Made by a program: the position numbers and the translations under genes. A stretch of 14,343 nt of DNA from Sphaerosporella brunnea. Taxonomy: Eukaryota > Ascomycota > Pezizomycetes > Pezizales > Pyronemataceae. The notes under the pieces are model-generated. The model saw only the letters and a list, made by a program, of their open reading frames with translations. It ran no database searches and was not told where the DNA came from. This document shows positions 8,329 to 14,343 of this stretch, one piece after another; within the stretch, counting starts at the first letter, position 1; each line of letters begins with the position of its first letter. Where the stretch lies: NCBI GenBank assembly GCA_008704415.1, contig VXIS01000586.1, positions 1 to 14,343 of the forward strand. The letters are read 5' to 3'.

Positions 8329-8368
8329 GGTGGGGTTGGGGTTGTTGGTGGGGGTGAGGGTTTATTTT
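8329..8368 (+). other. G-rich stretch able to form a G-quadruplex
   Basis: Four G-runs separated by short T-rich loops (GGGG TT GGGG, then GGGGG TGA GGG) follow directly on the putative hAT terminus. This could be the insertion target or simply low-complexity flank. The rest of 8369-8523 holds nothing recognisable. Confidence 0.5.
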
Positions 8369-8523
8369 TATTAGTTGCTTATGTAAGTACTTAATGTATG
8401 ACGACACAAACCATGCAGCTTCAAGTCTGTGGCCTTACTCTTTCTGGTGCGCCATTGCTGGGATGACAGCGCTGCTGTCGGGAGAGCTGAAACCGGACCC
8501 GCCCGCGGGGAGTGGGTGGGATA

Positions 8524-9350
8524 GGAGTTTTTGTTTTGTTTTAATCATAATGTATTCGGCCGCTTGCTTGCGGCCATGACATAAGAGTTACATATAGACT
8601 TGCCCTTAGGTCCTAAAGCCCTACAGTTCGGGTGTCATTACATTTTTTGGCTTCTCAGGCCAGGTTCCAACAATTGGTGCTCGCTAGGAAATCCAGCACA
8701 GCCTTGGTTACATCGGTCGTCTGCTAACAAGACCTTGATGGGGGGTGTGTGGGTGGGGATCTTCCTTCTCCCACTCCTCCCTGTTCTCCCTTCGCTTCGC
8801 CAACTGCCTTCCACAGCACATCTTGCTCCTTTCGCCCATCTGGCACAGAACTTGGGTCTGCTGCGGAGAACCAGCGTTTGCCGTCCGTCCTCCTGTTCGT
8901 CCAAGCTAGGTAGGGGGCGCCGTAGGGGGCCTTGTTCATCTTGAGCTGGTAGAACCGAGAGGCGAGGGCTTTCGAAGCTTTGGCTGCCCACGGGGGGGTC
9001 AAGCCTTTGTGACCGGTCGAGTCTTATAGTAAACTCTTACTACAGTGCTTCTTCTTCATCCAAGCGGCACGGTCTTCTCGTTTGGCCTTGGGGGGGGGGG
9101 GGGTGCCGATTCGGAGCTCTTATGTTCCGCGGACGTTGGTCAGCGAGTTCGTTTCCGAGGAACTGGCACCCAGCGGAACTCGGTTATCCAGCCCCGCTTG
9201 CCGAGAGCATGTTTTCGGCGTGGGGCGATCCTGGGGCAAAAGCCATTGCCCGGGGGCCAGGCGCGTCGTCACGTAGTTGTGCAGATGTGGACGATGTTAT
9301 GCTATATTCCACACTAAGAGAGAAGCGAAGGATGAGGTTGCAGACCCCCA
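8524..9350 (-). pseudogene. 3' fragment of a non-LTR retrotransposon (LINE, Tad1-like): RNase H and C-terminal region
   Basis: Reading the minus strand from 9350 downwards gives the end of a LINE ORF2 in several frames. There is an APGQWL-like segment (about 9240-9260), then ITEFRWVP (about 9162-9190) and, after a frameshift, LGNELADQR (9134-9159), matching the RNase H motif WVPGH...GNE.AD. After the poly-C run come AKREDRAAWMKKKHC and PWAAKASKALASRFYQLKMN (about 8930-8995). DVLWKAVGEAKG follows near 8805-8840, and TKAVLDFLAST near 8670-8705 in another frame. SRFYQLK and AVLDFL blocks are typical of fungal LINE C-termini. Downstream are a GGCCGC...GCGGCC hairpin (8558-8575) and an A-rich tail on the minus strand (about 8527-8544), a plausible 3' end. 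Frameshifts and the poly-C run show it is dead. The missing upstream domains fit 5' truncation. Confidence 0.68.
9090..9103 (+). repeat. Poly-G homopolymer, 14 G, inside the LINE remnant
   Basis: An uninterrupted run of 14 G that separates two frames of the LINE coding remnant, so slippage here may account for one of its frameshifts. Confidence 0.9.
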
Positions 9351-9406
9351 CCTCCTCCTCCTCCTCCTCCTCCTCCTCCTCCTCCTCCTCCTCCTCCTCC
9401 TCCTCC
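9350..9406 (+). repeat. (CCT)n microsatellite, about 19 units
   Basis: A perfect CCT/CTC trinucleotide run of about 56 bases. Read on either strand it gives poly-Ser or poly-Glu open frames that should not be taken as protein. It sits at the upstream limit of the recognisable LINE remnant. Confidence 0.97.
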
Positions 9407-10546
9407 AACAGCGCTTTTAACAACGTCCAGTGCCCGTGTGATCTGCACTCACAGGTAGCACTTATTGTAGGGTATTCTGTCAAGTAGAAAGCACTTGACG
9501 GCCGGTGGTTGATAGCGGAGGGGGGTACAACATCCTTTCCTCAAACCACCTTCCATTTTTGCTGCGAGTGTAGTCTTGCTTGCGAGATTTTTCTTTCTTG
9601 TAGAGGGAGCAGAATTGACGATGATTGTGTTCTACATTTAACCAGAAGGTAATGATAGCCTGGGAGACAGCTACCATAGTAATGCTGTACAAGACCGAAG
9701 AGTGGCTGTGGCAAACCCGATCCTTCTTCTGCTCCTCACCTATGGTAGAACACAGCTCCACCGGCAACATCGGAATATAGCGCTCGACAGAGAAGATCAA
9801 GGATGTTGCAGAAAGATATGTGTGTGGTCAGTAACAGGGTGAATGATCACGGCTGCCGAGGCCCTAGCGGCGATGAAAGCAAGCGGAGGAGAAAAAAAGA
9901 TGAAAGTACCCACAACCCACTGCCGGAGAAAGGCCCAACCGCCGCCGCCGCCGCCCAACACTCCTCCCAGCTGTCCCAGCAACTCCTCGTACAACCTGGG
10001 CCCGGTTTGAGCTCCCCAGCCAGAAACCTCTACTGAATATAATGCGCCAACAGCATCAACAGCGACGCTGTCACGCTGTCATCTCTCCCTAGGGCATCGC
10101 TGAGGCGCCCCAGGGGGGGGGGGCCAGACTGGGCCTCTGGCTCCAGCTCTGAGGACGAATCTGCGCAAACCCGTCTCCCTCCAACCCCGTGCGCCCTCTG
10201 TGGTCCCTCTGTCGTCCTGAACGCCACCGAAGCCCTCAATAGGAGACTACCTGAGCGGTCTTTAGCAATGAAGGCTCTGACCCGATCACGGTGGCGAGCC
10301 TAGAGGTATTTAAGTACATGTAGGTACGTACCTACTTAATTATAGACGTGAATCACGTTTTTTCTGGTATGATATGGAGTACGAACACCCTGCAGCGATG
10401 TATCCTGTCGTTATTCCCTGCTTGATATATTCGGGAGCGCCTCTTCGCCGCTTCTGTTTTGTTTATAATCAGGTTTATTGTCCGTATATACGGCTGCGAA
10501 CAATCATGACAGACCCCTCTACCCGCACTGTTATTAATGTATGTTA
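9407..10546. other. Intergenic; no gene recognised, short simple repeats
   Basis: I find no conserved protein motif here. It contains a short (CCG)n run (about 9939-9955), a run of 11 G (10113-10123) and a perfect 16-bp palindrome (10320-10335). A plus-strand frame around 10127-10300 has a Ser/Glu-rich, protein-like composition, but it lies beside the poly-G run and has no supporting start or splice sites, so I do not call it. Confidence 0.4.
10320..10335. repeat. Perfect 16-bp palindrome GTAGGTACGTACCTAC
   Basis: The sequence equals its own reverse complement. It lies in an AT-rich setting (TTTAAGTACAT before, TTAATTATAG after). Stacked GTAGGTAC-type palindromes are familiar in filamentous ascomycete genomes, but the function here is unknown. 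Confidence 0.85.
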
Positions 10547-10590
10547 TTAAATGCATACACTTTTTTTTTTTTTTTTTCGTTAAATGCATA
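10547..10590. repeat. Poly-T (17) flanked by an 11-bp direct repeat TTAAATGCATA
   Basis: TTAAATGCATA occurs at 10547-10557 and 10580-10590. Between them lie CAC, 17 T and CG. A direct repeat on each side of a homopolymer is the shape of a nearly empty retroposed poly(A) insertion on the minus strand, although the CAC between the A-run and one repeat does not fit perfectly. Confidence 0.55.
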
Positions 10591-10668
10591 AATTTAAAGG
10601 TGGTTTTTCTAACTCGCTGGTTTTAAACAGACTCCTCAATGCGTACGTTACGCGTTTACAGCAACTAT

Positions 10669-10773
10669 CATAACACGAGGCCATTCTCAAAGCTGGGGGA
10701 TTATAAATTAGACTTTCGGGGTCGGGTAAAATGTCAAAAATGCGGACAAGTGGTGTGTGACCGTACGTCACTG
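10669..10773 (+). repeat. Left terminal inverted repeat (at least 105 bp)
   Basis: Starts CATAACACGAGG and ends CGTACGTCACTG. Its first 72 bases are identical to the reverse complement of the window end. The four mismatches are all in the inner third, and similarity fades at a small indel just after 10773. The outer limit is unknown because the partner arm is truncated. Confidence 0.95.
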
Positions 10774-10881
10774 GCATACCTGCGCTCCGCGGAAGCCAGC
10801 AAAAATTTCAACCTGCAAACAGTCTGAGAGCGTTTTGCAGTGCAACTTGTCCACCATCGAGTCCACCAGCAAACAGATCAA

Positions 10882-12466
10882 ATGCTCATCACACAGTACA
10901 ACCCGGAGAAGGACTGTTTTGATGAGATTGAAATTGATCCGTGTGACGAGTTTCCCTCCTCAGAGGAGGAAAGCATGTACACAGAGACAGGGCAGACATT
11001 TTTGTACCTACCTACACCTTTTACTAGCGAAGCAATTATTTTTTTGAGAGCTAATAGTCTACTTTGACCGATAGCTCTCTACGGGGAAGCAAGCTACGGA
11101 GATTGGGTTCATGCCCGCCGACTCCAACTGCTCAAGCCTCACACACTTCCCACTCGCCGCAAAATTCCCAACCCCGTAGGCCGTCACCACCTCAACCTTC
11201 GCTGCAGCTCAATCCTCGACCCCCACAGCCGCCAAATCACCGCTTGACGCAGGATCAGGCTGAAAGTCTAAAGCCACAGTCGGAGGAAGAAACATGGCCA
11301 CTGCAACTGCAGTATCCCAACGTTGAGGGTGGTATAACTACCAAATTTACATCGCTTACGCCTCCACCGACAGTTGAAAATATATGGGAGCTCCTGGCGG
11401 AAGAAGCAGAGAATGAAGAATGGTCTCCATCTTGCGGCGGGCCACCATGCGGATTCAAGCTACAGTGGAAACTATGCGGCGGCTCTGCAAAATCAAACGA
11501 CCCTTGGGTTGAGCTGGGCAATTCCAAAGATGAGAAGCACTGCGAAGAGGACGTAAACGATTTTTTGAAGACAAAACGTAAGGCGACAAAGTGGAAGATA
11601 GCCGTACAAGTAGTCACTCCTAAGGCGGGACAGAAGCGAAGTCGAAACGAAGAAGCAGCAGAAAAAGGGAAACAAAAGGTGTGGACCAATGAAGTCCAAG
11701 CCCCGCAGACGTATATGCTGACTGCTAGGTGTACAAGCGGATGGAAAAAGGTCGAGGTAGCAGTACGCGCTCCGAGCGTGAAAGCACACAAGAGAAAGAA
11801 GTTGCGGACCAGGCGGTACTAATTACCGAAGCGCACCGATGTGCACTCCATCCGTCGAACATTCACGGCTGCTTTGTCAACACTACCGGCAAGCACATAA
11901 CATTGACCCCGGCGATGGTATCATATTGGGCGGCAATGCTGCATGACAAAATGCCAGGGGTTTCTGAGACGGTTCCTCCTACCCATCCCTATTTTGATGC
12001 TGGTGGTGCACGCGCAGCACCAAAGACTCGAACGCAAGAAGTACGAACCGCTGCTGCTGAGACTGTGCCTAGTGGACCGATGACAAATCCCGGCATGCCC
12101 GCTCAGCTAATGCCGTGCCTACCCTCCCCATTCAGTATCCCAATGCAGAGCAACATGCCTTTTTGGAGTGGCTCATTTTTCCCCCCGCCAGGAGCATACT
12201 CCGGTATGGGTTTGTCTGTTTCCGATACTCAGCCTTCAAATGCAGACCGTGGCAGACTTTTGGCCTTGCCGCTTCGATCATTTCTGGCTCGAGTTCAAGA
12301 TTTGGATTTGGAGCACGACTATACTGATTTGGAAGAACGCTTTGCTGCTGAGGGTCTCACTCCAAACCTTTTACCCTCAATGAGTGACGCGGACTTGGAT
12401 GCTGTTTTGGGGCCAGGGAAAATGGGGATCCGGCTGTTTCTCCGCAATCTTGTTGGCCGGCTATAA
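10882..12466 (+). CDS. Transposon accessory gene: Pro-rich protein with Cys/His cluster and SAM-like C-terminus, about 487 residues
   Basis: Model: exons 10882-11003, 11075-11678 and 11729-12466. The second junction is strong (50-bp intron, TGCTGAC branch site); the first (71 bp) is less certain, and the ATG at 10882 is the first in frame. The protein begins acidic (1-40), then has a Pro/Gln/Ser-rich stretch (about 55-95). A compact region (about 168-227) contains FKLQWKLCGG and EEDVNDFLKTKRKATKWKIA. A basic Lys/Arg stretch follows (228-262), then a possible zinc-binding cluster (C280, H283, H288, C290, H298) leading into GKHITLTPAMVSYWAAML. After a Pro/Met-rich linker the last 66 residues (LRSFLARVQDLD...MSDADLDAVLGPGKMGIRLF) resemble a SAM-like helical bundle. 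Its place between the inverted repeats points to a role in transposition or regulation, or to a captured gene. I recall similar layouts among uncharacterised basidiomycete proteins, which I could not verify. Confidence 0.62.
11004..11074 (+). other. Predicted intron 1 of the accessory gene, 71 bp
   Basis: Donor GTACCT at 11004, possible branch sites GCTAATA (about 11050) or TTTGAC (about 11063-11068), acceptor GATAG ending at 11074. It joins the two open frames in phase 2. An alternative donor at 10977 (GTACAC) is also in phase, so the exact exon end is uncertain. Confidence 0.45.
11679..11728 (+). other. Predicted intron 2 of the accessory gene, 50 bp
   Basis: Donor GTGTGG at 11679, a clear branch-site match TGCTGACT (about 11717-11724), acceptor CTAG ending at 11728. 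Removing it links the Lys-rich end of the second exon to the third exon in phase 0. Without it the frame stops at 11822, before the SAM-like region. Confidence 0.65.
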
Positions 12467-12756
12467 GCTTGTAAGTATATTTTCTACTTTTTGGCGCTGG
12501 TGTTGAACCACTACTGTATCCAAAGTCAACGTTTTTACTGGTTGCGCAAGTGGTGAGTGCGGGAGCGGTGGTTGTGGGAGCGGTGGTTGTGGGAGTGGTG
12601 GTTGCGCGAGCGCTGTCAGCAATATCACCGATACTGACGGGGCTCATCTCGTCACATTCCCTCCTTTCATTCCTAATGAAATTTAGGCCAAATTACTATT
12701 ATCTCCTAATTACAGCGAATCCAGACAGACCCTAAACACTAGAATCCAAGCCGAAG
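12467..12756. other. Convergent intergenic region between accessory gene and transposase
   Basis: Only 290 bases separate the two stop codons, so the transcripts' 3' ends probably lie close together or overlap. It contains three copies of a 15-bp repeat (12562-12606) and AT-rich stretches near 12670-12720 that could serve for polyadenylation. I see no terminator motif I can name. Confidence 0.5.
12562..12606 (+). repeat. 15-bp tandem repeat, three copies
   Basis: GGAGCGGTGGTTGTG at 12562 and 12577, and GGAGTGGTGGTTGCG at 12592. This is a short G/T-rich minisatellite in the gap between the convergent genes. Confidence 0.9.
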
Positions 12757-13791
12757 CTACTCATAGACGTACCCGCAGTGTTGATAAAAACCCCAGATAT
12801 CCTTTGTAGATACACTTTCAAATAACCCATGCAACAGTATAGTTTTTGGAATTCCTCGATAGGTGCGTACAAGAGCACCATGCCGTTGGATCCAGGCTTT
12901 GTAGCAAGAAAAAGCTTCTTCGATAGGGTTGTAATCTGGAGAATAGGGAGGTAAAAACAATACTCGCATACCCATCTGACGGAGAAGTCCCACCAAAAAG
13001 TGGCTCTTGTGAATTTGACAGTTATCCATGACGAGAATCGAATTTTTGCCAGGATAGGCGGTCATGTGGGGAACAACTTCGCGTAGAATGAATCGCTGAA
13101 ATGTGTCTCTTGTAAAGGCTCCCTCAACAACCTCCGCTGAGATATAACCGTCAATAGTCAAGGCGGGCAGGACTGAATATCCAACTCCCCTGACAAACTG
13201 AACATAACCCTCAGCTCTAAACCCACGGTGCGCTCGGCCTCTTCGTCTGTAGGTTGTTCTGTCATCCTTACGGGTCTCGTCCACAAAAACGAATTGCTCT
13301 GGATGATAATTCGCGATAGCTAACTGGTACTGCATCCGCTTGAGTCTACAGTCACGCGTCAATTGATTTCAATCCGTGCAACAGTTATCATCTTACCTGC
13401 TTCGCTCTCGAGCCTTTTTAGAAAGCGCCTTTGTGGTAATGCCCTCTCTTTCCAGCATGCGCGATATTGTCATTAACGAAGGCGGCTGTAGTCTTCCATC
13501 TCTTCTTGCAAATGCTGCCAGCGCAGGTTGCAGCTCATCCAGAAATGAGTCTGGACGGGCATCGAGAACGCCGAGCAGATGTTGTACGGCTTGCCGATTG
13601 AAAATGCGAGGGCGTCCTGTTGGTTGCCTTCTCGGCGGCGCGACATCTCCATATCTCCGCCAGTTCAGCCGCACTCGGCGAACTGTTCGCTCTGAGCAGC
13701 AGCAGTCTTTCGCTACTTCTTTGGTGCTTTTTCCACGACCTAAACCAATAACCATGAGATCCTTGATCTCACGACAAATAACGTCATACAT
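12757..13791 (-). CDS. Tc1/mariner-IS630-type transposase, DD34E, one intron
   Basis: Exons 13791-13397 and 13345-12757 join across a 51-bp intron into 327 residues, the usual length for this superfamily. Residues 1-60 form a helix-turn-helix DNA-binding domain (STKEVAKDCCCSERTVRRVR). GRPRIF (about 78-83) resembles the family's linker motif, and a second helix-turn-helix follows (PSLMTISRMLEREGITTKAL, about 102-121). The DDE_3 catalytic core has D154 (FVFVDET), D239 (LVMDNCQIHKS) and E274 (PPYSPDYNPIEEAF), with 34 residues between the second Asp and the Glu. All three acidic residues are present and the frame is clean, so the enzyme may be active. It would cut the inverted repeats and integrate at TA. 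The ATG at 13791 opens directly against the minisatellite upstream. The match to fungal members is strong by eye. Confidence 0.92.
13346..13396 (-). other. Predicted intron of the transposase gene, 51 bp
   Basis: On the minus strand the donor is GCAG/GTAAGA (at 13396), with branch-like TTGAC and GTGAC motifs near the end and an acceptor CTGTAG ending at 13346. Splicing joins an Arg codon split AG/A, bringing the helix-turn-helix exon into frame with the catalytic exon. The first exon otherwise ends at a stop four bases into the intron. Confidence 0.8.
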
Positions 13792-13810
13792 TTGAACGTG
13801 CGTGAGAACT

Positions 13811-13990
13811 CGCTGTGGAGCGGCTGGAGAGCGGCTGGAGAGCGGCTGGAGAGCGGCTGGAGAGCGGCTGGGGAACGCCTGGGGAGCGGCTGGGGAGCGG
13901 CTGGAGAGCGGCTGGAGAGCGGCTGGAGAGCGGCTGGGGAACGCCTGGGGAGCGGCTGGGGAGCGGCTGGAGAGCGGCTGGGGAGCGGAC
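13811..13990 (+). repeat. 11-bp minisatellite with 66-bp higher-order unit
   Basis: The unit GAGCGGCTGGA repeats about 16 times with a few substitutions. The variant GGGGAACGCCTGG recurs at 13870 and 13936, giving a higher-order period of 66 bases, or six units. The array starts about 20 bases upstream of the transposase ATG and fills its expected promoter region. Confidence 0.93.
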
Positions 13991-13997
13991 GGTTGGT

Positions 13998-14175
13998 GGA
14001 CTTGCCAGTAGATTCGCTGTGGAGCGGACGGTTAGTAGACTGGCTGTGGAACGGACAGTTGGTGGACTCACTGGTAGACTCGCTGGGGAGCGGGCGGTTG
14101 GTGGACTCGCTGGTAGATTCGCTGGGGAGCGGGCGGTTGGTGGACTCGCTGGTAGATTCGCTGGGAGCGGGAAGC
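13998..14175 (+). repeat. 39-bp minisatellite next to the right inverted repeat
   Basis: CGCTGGGGAGCGGG recurs at 14081, 14120 and (one base shorter) 14159, with older copies to the left. The unit also contains CGGTTGGTGGACTCGCTGG. It appears to derive from the 11-bp array beside it (shared GAGCGG core). Repeats in a transposon's subterminal region can be transposase binding sites; here that is only inference. Confidence 0.9.
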
Positions 14176-14238
14176 TGGCGGACTGTTTGCGGGTACTTTT
14201 GCGGCACGGTGGCTGTCAGATGCTCCGGCTACGGAGCG

Positions 14239-14343
14239 CAGTGACGTACGGTCGCACACCACTTGACAGCGTTTTTGACATTTTACCCGACCCCGAAAGT
14301 CTAATTTATAATCCCCCAGCTTTGAGAATGGCCTCGTGTTATG
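14239..14343 (-). repeat. Right terminal inverted repeat (truncated by window end)
   Basis: This is the reverse complement of 10669-10773 with four mismatches, all at the inner side. The outer end lies beyond the window. About 60 bases (14176-14238) separate it from the 39-bp minisatellite. Confidence 0.95.

Larger units (their letters stand above)
10669..14343. mobile_element. Two-gene Tc1/IS630-type DNA transposon, right end cut by the window
   Basis: Two arms in opposite orientation (10669-10773 and 14239-14343) match at 101 of 105 positions, the outer 72 without a mismatch. They enclose a transposase gene (-) and an accessory gene (+), convergent, with 290 bases between their stop codons. 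The right arm runs into the window end, so the true outer ends, and any TA target duplication, lie beyond 14343 and left of 10669. High arm identity and clean splice-corrected reading frames suggest recent activity. GC-rich minisatellites fill the right subterminal region. Confidence 0.8.

Noticed and set aside
8329..8368. Telomere repeat
   Set aside because: The G-runs are irregular, number only a few, and lie internally next to a transposon end. They do not match TTAGGG-type arrays.
9122..9487. Open frames with poly-Ser or poly-Glu runs on both strands
   Set aside because: The runs are the CCT microsatellite read in different frames, and the flanks belong to the LINE remnant.
10040..10300. 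Possible coding fragment on the plus strand (Ser/Glu-rich)
   Set aside because: It is interrupted by a stop and a run of 11 G, with no start, splice signal or family motif.
10580..10827. Open frames running through the left inverted repeat on both strands, one with a CxxC
   Set aside because: They run across the inverted repeat arm, and the plus-strand one stops at 10827 before the accessory gene's first ATG. I see no independent evidence of coding.
13740..14244. Long repetitive open frames through the right-end minisatellites (Ser/Pro/Glu repeats on one strand, Gly/Trp/Arg on the other)
   Set aside because: Periods of 66 and 39 bases are multiples of three and GC-rich, so all frames stay open by default. 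There is no start context or splice support.

Overview
The window looks like fungal nuclear DNA, and I see no gene that is clearly a host housekeeping gene. The fungal call rests on three things. There are 50-71 bp GT-AG introns with CTAAC- or CTGAC-type branch points. The transposases are of DDE types common in fungi (piggyBac, hAT with a BED finger, Tc1/IS630). There is also a non-LTR retrotransposon tail of the Tad1 style. I cannot name the species. The interval reads as a graveyard of nested transposable elements mixed with minisatellites.

Layout. 1-539: no recognised gene, one run of 23 G. 540-2341 (-): decayed piggyBac transposase, frameshifted several times. 2717-3098 (+): a small two-exon gene for a charged, coiled-coil-like protein of 109 residues, not recognised, followed 33 bp later by an 83-bp satellite (3132-3770). 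4003-4525: a 147-bp tandem repeat that is open on the minus strand as 49-residue units. 4851-5028: three copies of a 60-bp repeat. 5272-5430: a G-rich minisatellite. 5457-8200 (-): a hAT transposase split by a 761-bp, hairpin-rich insertion (6385-7145) with a perfect 9-bp target duplication. Removing the insert restores one reading frame of about 657 residues. 8290-8328: palindromic end of the hAT element. 8524-9350 (-): 3' end of a LINE (RNase H and C-terminal region), frameshifted. 9350-10560: microsatellites and homopolymers, no gene recognised.

10669-14343: most of a DNA transposon, bounded by 105-bp inverted repeats that match at 101 of 105 positions; the right arm is cut by the window end. 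It holds two convergent genes. The minus-strand one (12757-13791, one intron) is a complete-looking DD34E Tc1/IS630-type transposase with D154, D239 and E274. The plus-strand one (10882-12466, two predicted introns) encodes a protein of about 487 residues with a Pro-rich N-terminal half, a Cys/His cluster and a SAM-like C-terminus. Directly upstream of the transposase start lie two GC-rich minisatellites (11-bp units grouped by six, then 39-bp units).

The two most interesting points are the intact-looking two-gene Tc1/IS630 element, since most elements of this family carry only the transposase, and the hAT insertion, whose ends happen to offer in-frame GT-AG splice sites. All protein calls come from reading motifs by eye; no database search was possible.
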